Shown in pieces: positions 6,504 through 13,955 of a stretch of DNA of 15,222 bases. Position numbers and translations under genes: made by a program. Source of the DNA: an uncultured Lachnospiraceae bacterium (GTDB taxonomy: Bacteria > Bacillota > Clostridia > Lachnospirales > Lachnospiraceae); the NCBI GenBank assembly GCA_947177105.1, contig CAMWTF010000020.1, positions 1 through 15,222 of the forward strand, in the 5' to 3' direction. The stretch's first letter is position 1, and each line of letters opens with the position of its first letter. The notes below the pieces were generated by a model that was given only the letters and a program-made list of their open reading frames with translations, did not search any database and had not been told where the DNA came from.

Positions 6504-7958
6504 TTACCTTTGTCTCCAGGTAGTCCGGGAGAACAGAATCAATATAGGGAATATCTCCAGCCTGCCCGCCAGCATATCCCATATCAGGATCAGCTTGGAA
6601 AAGAGACTGTAGGAAGCAAAATTGCAAGTGGGCCCTACCGCCTCAAAGCCTGGTCCGATATTATTAAAGCAGGCCAGGACGGCGGAGAGATTGGTGGTTA
6701 TGGAAAAACCGTCCACCGAGATCAACAAAAAGCTGGCAATGATAATAATGACATATGCCGCTACATAGGTGTTGGTGTTGGCCAGCACTTTCTCATCCAC
6801 TGTCTGTCCGTTCATCCGCACCACCTGTACCCGCTGAGGACGAATAAGCTGGCGGACACTGCGCAGCATATTCTTCACCACCAGCAATGCCCTGCCACAT
6901 TTAAAGCCGCCGCCTGTACTGCCAGCGCAGGCGCCAATAACCATCAGGAACAACAGTATAGCCTTGGAAAATCCGGGCCACAGATCAAAATCCGTGGTGG
7001 CATACCCTGTAGAAGACACAATACTGGCCACTTGAAATGCCGTATGTCTCACGGTCTCCTCCAGAGTATCGTAATAACCACGCAAATTCCAGACAATCAG
7101 CAGAATGCTGGCCAAAATAATTCCCAGATACATCCGCAGTTCCTCGTCCTTGAACACGCTTTTGATCTGCCCCAGGAGCAACAGATAATAGCAGCTGAAA
7201 TTCACACCGAACAATAGCATAAACACCGTGCAGACATTTTGGATATAAGGACTGTATCCGGCAATGCTATCCCCCTTGATGCCAAATCCCCCCGTGCCAG
7301 CCGTGCCAAACGCCGTACACACCGCATCAAAAACCGGCATTCCGCCTGCAAGCAAAAATATCACGTTCAATACCGTCAGCGCAATGTAAAGGATATACAG
7401 GATCTGCGCCGTCTGCTTCATCTTTGGCACCAGCTTGCCCACATTAGGGCCCGGGCTCTCTGCCCGCAGCAGATGCATGGTAAAGCCACTGCCTCCCTCA
7501 CCGCCCATGGGAATAGCCAGCAAAAACACCAGTACGCCCATGCCGCCCAGCCAATGGCTGAAACTGCGCCAGTACAGGATGCCATAGGGCAGCCCTTCTA
7601 TCTGCTCCAGGATAGAAGCCCCCGTGGTGGTAAAGCCGGATACTATCTCAAACAGGGCATCCACATAGTTCGGAATCGCCCCTGACAGGAAAAAGGGCAG
7701 ACAGCCCAGCAGACTCATAAACAGCCAGCCCAATCCCACGCACACCAGTCCCTCCTTGGCGAAAAAATTCTTTTTCGCCTTACGGCACAGTAGCCTGAGC
7801 AATACTCCCAGCCCCCACAGGATCACAATCGTAACGGTAAACCCCATGACGGAACTATATTCCTTCATGCATAAGCTGATAATCAGCGCCGGCATCATAA
7901 ATATGCTCTCAACCATCAAAAGCAGACCGATAAATTTACCCATCATTTTGTAGTTCAT
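6504..7958 (-). CDS. trkH: TrkH family potassium uptake channel subunit
   Basis: 484 aa, integral membrane protein of the TrkH/KtrB family, which moves K+ (in some members together with Na+) into the cell. Four pore-loop segments are visible: FTTTGASI (109-116), FGTAGTGGFG (218-227), VSSTGYATT (314-322) and NNIGPGFEAVG (432-442), each supplying filter glycines. GSTGGGFKCGR (346-356) matches the conserved stretch following the third pore repeat. The C-terminal LAGRLEIFPIL (463-473) is typical for the family. It is second in the trkA-trkH pair, 110 nt after trkA. Its RBS is weak (TAGGA before ATG 7958), and a GC hairpin lies just upstream in the mRNA, so it may be translated at a lower rate than trkA. 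Confidence 0.95.
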   Translation of the reverse strand: MNYKMMGKFIGLLLMVESIFMMPALIISLCMKEYSSVMGFTVTIVILWGLGVLLRLLCRKAKKNFFAKEGLVCVGLGWLFMSLLGCLPFFLSGAIPNYVDALFEIVSGFTTTGASILEQIEGLPYGILYWRSFSHWLGGMGVLVFLLAIPMGGEGGSGFTMHLLRAESPGPNVGKLVPKMKQTAQILYILYIALTVLNVIFLLAGGMPVFDAVCTAFGTAGTGGFGIKGDSIAGYSPYIQNVCTVFMLLFGVNFSCYYLLLLGQIKSVFKDEELRMYLGIILASILLIVWNLRGYYDTLEETVRHTAFQVASIVSSTGYATTDFDLWPGFSKAILLFLMVIGACAGSTGGGFKCGRALLVVKNMLRSVRQLIRPQRVQVVRMNGQTVDEKVLANTNTYVAAYVIIIIASFLLISVDGFSITTNLSAVLACFNNIGPGFEAVGPTCNFASYSLFSKLILIWDMLAGRLEIFPILILFSRTTWRQR

Positions 7959-7965
7959 TGTCGTT

Positions 7966-7996
7966 TCCTATCTCCATCTGCCCGCTCCGGCGGGCA
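7966..7996 (-). promoter_or_regulatory. GC hairpin in the trkA-trkH spacer
   Basis: TGCCCGC (7979-7985) pairs with GCGGGCA (7990-7996) around a 4-nt loop. On the mRNA it ends 20 nt ahead of the trkH ATG and has no U-run, so it is not a terminator. The segment 7966-7991 is nearly the same as 9442-9466 in the trkA leader (GCGGGCAGATGG core in both). Confidence 0.55.
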
Positions 7997-8068
7997 CTGT
8001 ATTAAAATGAAGAGTGCCTCATTTAGTACCTGCCGCGCAAGTCCTGCATTCTTCTCACAAAATCCCCA

Positions 8069-9427
8069 TCACTCAAAAATATCGTTCAACTGATAGATCA
8101 CCCTGTCCCCATTAGTCACGATAATCACCGTATCTCCTCTGTTAAAGGAAGAGTCGCCGTTAGGAATCTCCTGCTGGGCGCCCTTAGCAATGCAGGCCAC
8201 CAACACATTCTTCTTGAGCTTCAGCTGTTTCAGCGGCTCTCCACAGTGCGAGGTGTGTTCATCCACCAAAAACTCCATAGCCTCCGCCTGGCCGTCTGCA
8301 ATGGAATATACGGTTCTGGCCGCACCGGTCTGGTTCTGCATAGCCCGCACGTAGCGAACAATAGTATTGCAGCACAATTCCTTGGGGCTGATGATACTGC
8401 CCAGAGACAGATTTTCCAAAATATTTTTGTTATTCACACGGCCCAGCTTGGTAATGATCTGGGGCACACCGCAGCTGCTTCCATAGAGAGAAATAATCAT
8501 ATTCAATTCATCTATACCTGTCAGCGTAGCCAGCGCATCACAATTGGAAATCCCCTCGCTCTCCAGAAGAATTTCACTGCTGGCATCCCCCTGGACGATT
8601 TCGGCGTACGGTAGCAAATTTGCCAGATCCACGCAGCGTTGAGCATCCTGCTCCACAATCTGTATCGAAATCCCGCTCTTTTCCAACTGCTTTGCCAAGT
8701 AGATGGTGACACGCCCGCCGCCGCACACCAGCACTCTCTTGACCTTGTGGGTGATAATGCCCAGATTGCGCAGCAAAACAGCCAGTTCATTGCTGGGAGC
8801 CGTCACGAAAATCCTGTCTCCCTCCCGCAGCACAAAATTGCCGTCCGGAGCTACCGCTTTACCGTTTCGCAGCACAGTGCATACCAGAATCTTACACTTG
8901 ACAATATTGTTCATATCGTTCAAAGCCACATCACAGAGCTTGCTCTGCTCGTTAAGCTTCAGTTCCACCAGCTCTACCCTGCCTCTGGCAAAGGTATCCC
9001 TCTTTAGGAATCCCGGATATTTCAGCAGTTTACTGATCTCTATCGCCGCCTGCCGCTCGGGATTGACTGCCATGGACAGTCCGAACATGTCTCGCATCTT
9101 GTAGATCTGTTGGGTATATTCCGGATTTCGCACCCGGGCAATGGTATGGAGACGGGAATTCATGGCATGGGCCGTCATACAACACAGCAGATTGATCTCG
9201 TCCGCTCCTGTCATAGCGATCAACAGATCCGCCTCTTTTATTCCTGCCTGCTGCAGCACCTCCATAGTGGCACAATTCCCCTGTATCACCATCACATCAT
9301 ATCGTTCCTGTGTACTCTCCAATACTTTGGAGTTGGCATCTATCAAAGTCAGATCATGCCCCTCCAAAACAAGCTGTCGGGTCAGCGTGGAACCCATCTT
9401 GCCATCTCCCGCAACGATAATATTCAC
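8069..9427 (-). CDS. trkA: TrkA family potassium uptake regulator
   Basis: 452 aa, cytosolic nucleotide-binding gate of the Trk channel. It contains two RCK units, each a Rossmann RCK_N plus an RCK_C domain: first nucleotide loop GDGKMG (7-12) with Asp30 at the end of strand two, second loop GGGRVT (236-241). Tandem RCK units of about 450 residues mark TrkA rather than the half-length KtrA. The start is GTG 9427: AGGAGG (9442-9437) sits 9 nt before it, and the protein then begins MNIIVAGDGK, as the family does. The longer ATG start at 9451 would place the AGGAGG inside the coding region and add eight atypical residues. NAD(H)/ATP control of the channel is family knowledge. Confidence 0.95.
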   Translation of the reverse strand: MNIIVAGDGKMGSTLTRQLVLEGHDLTLIDANSKVLESTQERYDVMVIQGNCATMEVLQQAGIKEADLLIAMTGADEINLLCCMTAHAMNSRLHTIARVRNPEYTQQIYKMRDMFGLSMAVNPERQAAIEISKLLKYPGFLKRDTFARGRVELVELKLNEQSKLCDVALNDMNNIVKCKILVCTVLRNGKAVAPDGNFVLREGDRIFVTAPSNELAVLLRNLGIITHKVKRVLVCGGGRVTIYLAKQLEKSGISIQIVEQDAQRCVDLANLLPYAEIVQGDASSEILLESEGISNCDALATLTGIDELNMIISLYGSSCGVPQIITKLGRVNNKNILENLSLGSIISPKELCCNTIVRYVRAMQNQTGAARTVYSIADGQAEAMEFLVDEHTSHCGEPLKQLKLKKNVLVACIAKGAQQEIPNGDSSFNRGDTVIIVTNGDRVIYQLNDIFE

Positions 9428-9436
9428 AATCTTATA

Positions 9437-9466
9437 CCTCCTAACTCCCATCTGCCCGCTTCAGGC
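9437..9466 (-). repeat. trkA leader segment repeated before trkH
   Basis: The mRNA-sense segment GCCTGAAGCGGGCAGATGGG followed by AGTTAGGAGG carries the trkA ribosome-binding site. A close copy precedes trkH (7991-7966). The first 13 bases recur as GCCTAAAGCGGGC at 11000-10988 in the GH4 leader. The three copies lie only in gaps. Confidence 0.6.
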
Positions 9467-9526
9467 ATTCGGTCATTTATCCGTGCGCAGTACGAGAACT
9501 TGCTGTTTTAGAGTTCCGCATCCGAC

Positions 9527-10909
9527 CTATCCCAAAGTAGCGGACATCATATCCCGCACCAAGGACACCACCTGTTCCTTTGTGGCTCTGCCCTTTACCA
9601 GCGGATCATTCCGGAAAGCTTCCACCACCATATCCACATCCCTATTGTCTCCCAGCACCACCTGCATGATACGATCATGGTTCTCCAGATGGGGAATGAT
9701 CAGCTGACGCACCTGCTCCGGAACGCTCCCCGCCAGCACCGGACGTATGGCATCCCTCTCAAACACGGCATTGGTCTCCACCACAGCATTCTCCGGCAGG
9801 TTGGCGATCTGATGTCCTGTGTTGGGAATATTCACATTGCTCACTACCCGTTCTAATCCGCACAACGCCTTGATCAGCAATATGCCCTCCTCCCCTGTAG
9901 GTTCCAGCTTGATCTCCTCCTCACCGCTCACCAGCCTGCGGCTGCGTTCCAGGCGCTTCTGCAGATCCTCTTTTCTCCATGCTACTGTGGTGAGGCCGAA
10001 CTTCCAGCCCGCCACCGTCTCCGGATTTTGCAGGTACTCGTTACCAGGCATAAACTCTGCCAGATGGCGATCTCCCGCCGCCGCAATCAGTCCATAACGC
10101 TTAAACAGATCCATTTTAACACGATGGGCACAGGCAAAGGTGGAATTCATCCAATGATTGTCCTCCTCCTCGAATCCCTCCTCAAAGTGGGCATCTATAT
10201 ATTTTCTATAGACCGGGAACAAATCAATCCCCTTATAGCTGGCATAGTCAAACCAGGTAAAATGGTTGATGCCCAGCACATTGACATGGACATCCCGCCG
10301 GTCTATGGGACCACATCCCAGTTCTTTAGATGCAATGGATGCCAACACCTTCTGGGTGCCAAACACCTCATGACAGCAGCCAAATGCCTTAATCTGTGGG
10401 AACACCTGGTACAGCGCCTTCACGCACAAAGTCATGGGATTGGTATAGTTAATGACCCAAGCCTCGGGACAATATTTCTTGATGGCTTCCCCAAACTCCA
10501 TAAACATGGGAAGTGTGCGCAGAGCACGCATCATGCCTCCCGGCCCCGCTGTATCACCCACAGACTGGTAGATGCCCAGACGCTCCGGCATATGAACATC
10601 CGCCTCCATCTCATCAAAGGTCTTCGGCAGAATGGAAATCACCACAAAGTCCGCGCCAGATAGCGCCTCCTGCAGCGTATCTTTCACCACATAATCCCAC
10701 TTACCGGACACTTCCTCCCGCTGCTTTTGCCGGTTGCCTATGATGGCATTGGCCTCTGCCGCCTCCCTGTCTATATCGTACAGGCGTATGGTGCCGCTAA
10801 TCCGGGATTCCATGGCCAAATCCGTCATGAAAGTCCAGGCCCAGCCCCTGGATCCTCCGCCAATGTAGGCAATCTGGATATCTGCTACCTTGTCAGCTTC
10901 GTACTTCAT
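9527..10909 (-). CDS. lplD: Family GH4 glycosidase, probable alpha-galacturonidase
   Basis: 460 aa, NAD+- and Mn2+-dependent glycoside hydrolase family 4. The N-terminal Rossmann loop is YIGGGSRGW (15-23), NYTNPM (154-159) is the usual GH4 motif, CHEV (179-182) includes the metal-binding Cys179/His180, and GINHFTWF (213-220) supplies another metal-binding His. CHEV distinguishes alpha-galacturonidases (B. subtilis LplD type) from alpha-galactosidases and 6-phospho-glucosidases, so the likely reaction is the release of galacturonate from pectin-derived oligosaccharides by oxidation-elimination. The symbol is by analogy. RBS AGGAGG (10924-10919) is 9 nt before ATG 10909. No sugar transporter or uronate pathway gene is adjacent. 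The mRNA leader is long and strongly folded. Confidence 0.87.
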   Translation of the reverse strand: MKYEADKVADIQIAYIGGGSRGWAWTFMTDLAMESRISGTIRLYDIDREAAEANAIIGNRQKQREEVSGKWDYVVKDTLQEALSGADFVVISILPKTFDEMEADVHMPERLGIYQSVGDTAGPGGMMRALRTLPMFMEFGEAIKKYCPEAWVINYTNPMTLCVKALYQVFPQIKAFGCCHEVFGTQKVLASIASKELGCGPIDRRDVHVNVLGINHFTWFDYASYKGIDLFPVYRKYIDAHFEEGFEEEDNHWMNSTFACAHRVKMDLFKRYGLIAAAGDRHLAEFMPGNEYLQNPETVAGWKFGLTTVAWRKEDLQKRLERSRRLVSGEEEIKLEPTGEEGILLIKALCGLERVVSNVNIPNTGHQIANLPENAVVETNAVFERDAIRPVLAGSVPEQVRQLIIPHLENHDRIMQVVLGDNRDVDMVVEAFRNDPLVKGRATKEQVVSLVRDMMSATLG

Positions 10910-10918
10910 TTTCTTTGT

Positions 10919-10951
10919 CCTCCTATTTTAAGTTCCGTTTAAGTTCCGCAT
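10919..10951 (-). promoter_or_regulatory. GH4 leader with tandem 11-bp repeat and ribosome-binding site
   Basis: In mRNA sense, ATGCGGAACT opens two tandem copies of CGGAACTTAAA (10948-10938 and 10937-10927), followed by ATAGGAGG. The same ATGCGGAACT occurs at 9521-9512 and 12381-12372, and CGGAACTTAAATAGGAGG precedes the second ABC gene. The ATG here would open a seven-codon frame (MRNLNGT) ahead of the RBS, but it has no RBS of its own. Confidence 0.55.
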
Positions 10952-11035
10952 ATCCCCTGCCAGTACTCAAACCGGTGATCCATTTTCGCCCGCTTTAGGC
11001 GTACTAATATGGATCACCGCACGGGCCGGGGATAT
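10950..11035. promoter_or_regulatory. Large nested hairpin in the GH4 leader
   Basis: Outer arms ATATCCCC (10950-10957) and GGGGATAT (11028-11035), middle arms CGGTGATCCAT (10973-10983) and ATGGATCACCG (11009-11019), inner arms CGCC (10987-10990) and GGCG (10998-11001). All pairs are perfect. On the plus strand CTTTTTAG follows, so it could end plus-strand transcription, but no plus-strand gene is near. On the minus strand it is part of the GH4 5' leader. A regulatory RNA or a repeat element are both possible. Confidence 0.6.
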
Positions 11036-11064
11036 ACTGCTTTTTAGATTACACAATGGGCGAA

Positions 11065-11096
11065 AGGTGCGGATCATCCGGGGATGATCCACACCT
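11065..11096 (-). terminator. Hairpin after the NlpC/P60 gene, possible weak terminator
   Basis: Arms AGGTG-c-GGATCATC (11065-11078) and GATGATCC-a-CACCT (11083-11096) pair with one mismatch around a 4-nt loop. It lies 48 nt after the peptidase stop. On the minus strand only TTT follows, then GC-rich sequence, so termination would be poor; on the plus strand CTTTTTG follows 12 nt later. Confidence 0.45.
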
Positions 11097-11143
11097 CTTA
11101 TAAATCTTTTTGCAAATCCTGTTCCAGTACTGCTGACAGATGG

Positions 11144-12352
11144 CTATATAATCCGCCGCACTGCCAAAATCGGCCGATAATTGGCATTGCTGACCTTGAT
11201 TCCTGTCCTCTGAGTGCTGGCATGTACAATCTTGCCTCCCCCAATATACAGGGCCACATGCCCTTCATAGCAGATTATGTCTCCCGGCTGGGCTTCGCTG
11301 TACTCTACGCCCCGCCCGGCGCTTCTCTGAGAATAGGAAGTCCGGGAAATATCATAGCCATAGTCCTGATACACACGATACGTAAACCCGGAACAGTCGG
11401 CACCGTTTGTCAGACTGGTTCCTCCCGCCACATAGGGATTGCCCACGAACTGGAGGGCATACTTGGCAATCTGCTTGCCCTTGTCGCTGCCGGAGGCATT
11501 GTCCACAACGGAAGCGTAATTGGTATTGTTCGTAACCTTGGGCGGATTCTGCGCCGCTGCCGCCAGCGCCGCCTGACGCCGTCTCTCCTCCTCTTTCCTC
11601 CGTTCTTCCTCCTGCAGCTTCTTCAGCTGCTTCTTTTCCTGCTGCAGCAGGGCCTTGGCCGCTGCAGCTTCCTGCCTGGCTCTGGCGAGCAGGGCCGCAA
11701 AATTCTCAGACTGCTTCTGCAGCTGTGCCATCAGCTGATCGCAATAGTCCTTTTGCTCCTCCATCTCAGCCTTATCAGCCTCCAGGGACGCCTTATCAGC
11801 CTCCAGCTGATCCCACAGATCACGCACCTCTTTCCGGGTTGCCTCATACTGGTTCAGCATCTCCTGGTTATAGGCATTGACACTCTCCGCATAGGTAACC
11901 CTGTTCAGCATATCGCTGAAACTGATGTTGCTGAAAAACATGGCCATCAGAGTGTCATCGCCTGTCTCATACATAAAGCGAATCTGCAATGCCATGGCAT
12001 CCGCCTGATCCTGTTCTTTCTGCAGCGCCGCCTCATAAGCCTGGCTGGTCAGTTCGATATCCTCTTCCTTCTGGGCGATATCATCCTCCAAAAGATCAAT
12101 ACTTGTCAAAATATTGATAATCTCCGCATTCAGATCCTCCATCTGCTCATCCAGAAGATCCTGTTCATCCTCCAGATCGGAAATATTGTCATTGATCTCC
12201 TCCAGCTGGTTTTCGGTATCTTCAATAGCCTGTTCCACCTCTTTAATGGTGGTGGCCCAGATATCCATGGTGGCTCCGGACAAAGTGGAAATTATCAGGG
12301 CCGCTACCATCACAGATATTATTCTTTTTTTCACCCTGGATCTTATCGTCAT
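11144..12352 (-). CDS. Secreted NlpC/P60 (C40) peptidase with coiled-coil domain
   Basis: 402 aa. An N-terminal signal peptide (basic RSRVKKR, then a hydrophobic segment about 11-28) directs export. Residues 35-260 are a long charged coiled coil of the PcsB/CwlO type, ending in a basic, Gln/Ala-rich stretch. After a flexible linker, the NlpC/P60 domain (about 292-402) shows catalytic Cys320 (ADCSGF), His365 (GHVALY) and His377 (KIVHAS). Such enzymes cut stem peptides of peptidoglycan during cell separation or elongation; the coil holds them inactive until a membrane complex such as FtsEX releases them (family knowledge). ATG 12352 is chosen over GTG 12355 because GAGAGG lies 7 nt before it. 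It follows asnS by 177 nt. Confidence 0.93.
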   Translation of the reverse strand: MTIRSRVKKRIISVMVAALIISTLSGATMDIWATTIKEVEQAIEDTENQLEEINDNISDLEDEQDLLDEQMEDLNAEIINILTSIDLLEDDIAQKEEDIELTSQAYEAALQKEQDQADAMALQIRFMYETGDDTLMAMFFSNISFSDMLNRVTYAESVNAYNQEMLNQYEATRKEVRDLWDQLEADKASLEADKAEMEEQKDYCDQLMAQLQKQSENFAALLARARQEAAAAKALLQQEKKQLKKLQEEERRKEEERRRQAALAAAAQNPPKVTNNTNYASVVDNASGSDKGKQIAKYALQFVGNPYVAGGTSLTNGADCSGFTYRVYQDYGYDISRTSYSQRSAGRGVEYSEAQPGDIICYEGHVALYIGGGKIVHASTQRTGIKVSNANYRPILAVRRII

Positions 12353-12355
12353 CAC

Positions 12356-12529
12356 AGTTCCTCTCTATATTGTAGTTCCGCATCCGTTCCATAAACAAGG
12401 AACGATTCTGCTGTGTCTGGCAGCAGCCCTTGCAGACGCCGGCAATGCCTCTGCGCCCTCTGCGTCTGCCGCAGAGCAAGAGTGCGCTGCGGACAAAGAA
12501 GGGCAGAATCATCCCCGGAAACTGCGCTG
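12356..12529. other. asnS to NlpC/P60 gap with hairpins
   Basis: GC-rich spacer. GCAGACGC (12432-12439) pairs perfectly with GCGTCTGC (12462-12469) across a 22-nt G/C-rich loop, and CGTTCC (12383-12388) pairs with GGAACG (12397-12402). No U-tract follows either stem on the minus strand. The leader motif ATGCGGAACT lies at 12381-12372, 20 nt before the peptidase start. Overlapping frames on the minus strand are short and lack RBS; I see no gene. Confidence 0.5.
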
Positions 12530-13921
12530 TTACAGCTCACAGTTATTCACAGTTCTAGGGAACGGGATCACATCGCGGATGTTGCCCATACCGGTCAGAT
12601 ACATAACGCACCGCTCAAAGCCCAGGCCAAACCCTGCGTGGCGGGCAGATCCATAGCGGCGCAGATCCAGATAGAAACCATAGTCCTCCTTGTTCAACCC
12701 CAGCTCCTCCATGCGCTGCTCCAGTACATCCAGATGATCCTCACGCTGGCTGCCGCCAATGATCTCCCCAATGCCGGGCACCAGGCAGTCCATGGCCGCC
12801 ACAGTCTTGCCATCCTCGTTCAGCTTCATGTAGAAAGCCTTGATCTCCTTGGGATAATCCGTCACAAACACAGGACGCTTAAACTCCTGCTCCGTCAGAT
12901 ACCTCTCATGCTCCGTCTGTAAGTCACAGCCCCAGAACACCTTATAGTCAAACTCATCATTATGCTTTTCCAGAATCTCAATGGCCTCCGTGTAGGTAAC
13001 ATGGCCGAAGTCGGAATTAACCACATGGTTCAGCCGCTCGATCAGTCCCTTGTCCACGAACTGGTTGAAGAAAGCCATCTCCTCCGGAGCGTTCTCCAAC
13101 ACATAACGGATAATATATTTCAACATACTCTCCGCCAGCATCATATCGTCTTTCAAATCGGCGAAAGCCATCTCCGGCTCGATCATCCAGAACTCCGCCG
13201 CATGGCGGGTGGTGTTGGAATTCTCCGCCCGGAAAGTAGGACCGAAGGTATAAATATTCTTAAAGGCCATGGCAAAGGTTTCGCCGTTGAGCTGTCCGCT
13301 CACCGTCAGATTGGTGGGCTTGCCGAAAAAGTCCTGCGCAAAGTCAATCTGGCCCTCTTCCGTTCTGGGTACATTCTGAAGATCCAGGGTCGTCACTTGG
13401 AACATTTCTCCTGCCCCCTCGCAGTCGCTGCCGGTGATCAGCGGGGTATGCACATACACAAAGCCCCTCTCCTGAAAAAAGTTGTGGATTGCGTAGGCGA
13501 TCAGGGAGCGCACACGGAACACTGCCTGAAAGGTGTTGGTCCGGGGACGCAGATGAGAGATGGTGCGCAAATATTCAAAGCTATGGCGCTTTTTCTGCAA
13601 AGGATAGTCTGCGCCGGAGGGACCCTCCACCAGCACCTGGGCCGCCTGCATCTCAAAGGGCTGCTTGGCATCGGGGGTCAGCACGATAGTGCCCCGGATA
13701 ATCAGGGCCGCACCCACATTGATCTTACAAAGCTCCGCAAAATTGTCCAGCTTGTCGCTATATACCACCTGCAGCGGCTCAAAGAACGTGCCGTCGTTTA
13801 TTACCAGGAAACCAAAATTCTTGGAATCGCGGTTGTTCCTCACCCAGCCGCCCACAGTAACCTCTTTGTCGGCATAGGCCGCCCTGTCACGATAAAGATC
13901 CTTGATGTCTGTCAAATTCAT
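12530..13921 (-). CDS. asnS: Asparagine--tRNA ligase
   Basis: 463 aa, full length for bacterial AsnRS, a cytosolic class IIb aminoacyl-tRNA synthetase that joins asparagine to tRNA-Asn using ATP. The N-terminal OB-fold (about 20-100, GGWVRNNRDSKNFGF) binds the anticodon. Motif 2 is FRAENSNTTRH (230-240) and motif 3 is GLGFERCVMYLTG (432-444). It is separated from AspRS by its overall length and by its match to AsnRS. Start ATG 13921 has AGGAGG (13935-13930) 8 nt upstream. It lies 34 nt after the FKBP lipoprotein gene and is probably co-transcribed. No T-box is present at this gene. Confidence 0.97.
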   Translation of the reverse strand: MNLTDIKDLYRDRAAYADKEVTVGGWVRNNRDSKNFGFLVINDGTFFEPLQVVYSDKLDNFAELCKINVGAALIIRGTIVLTPDAKQPFEMQAAQVLVEGPSGADYPLQKKRHSFEYLRTISHLRPRTNTFQAVFRVRSLIAYAIHNFFQERGFVYVHTPLITGSDCEGAGEMFQVTTLDLQNVPRTEEGQIDFAQDFFGKPTNLTVSGQLNGETFAMAFKNIYTFGPTFRAENSNTTRHAAEFWMIEPEMAFADLKDDMMLAESMLKYIIRYVLENAPEEMAFFNQFVDKGLIERLNHVVNSDFGHVTYTEAIEILEKHNDEFDYKVFWGCDLQTEHERYLTEQEFKRPVFVTDYPKEIKAFYMKLNEDGKTVAAMDCLVPGIGEIIGGSQREDHLDVLEQRMEELGLNKEDYGFYLDLRRYGSARHAGFGLGFERCVMYLTGMGNIRDVIPFPRTVNNCEL

Positions 13922-13955
13922 CTCTTTTTCCTCCTACTGATTAGTATACCGCAGA

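Noticed and set aside
9428..9451. ATG 9451 as the trkA start
   Set aside because: The AGGAGG would lie inside the gene; GTG 9427 has correct spacing and gives the usual TrkA N-terminus.
12366..12395. Promoter TTGTTT-18-TACAAT for the peptidase gene
   Set aside because: Transcription would begin at or inside the ribosome-binding site, and the -35 match is poor.
12243..12540. Small minus-strand frames (89 and 62 residues) between asnS and the peptidase gene
   Set aside because: They overlap each other and one runs into the peptidase gene; composition and lack of RBS speak against coding.
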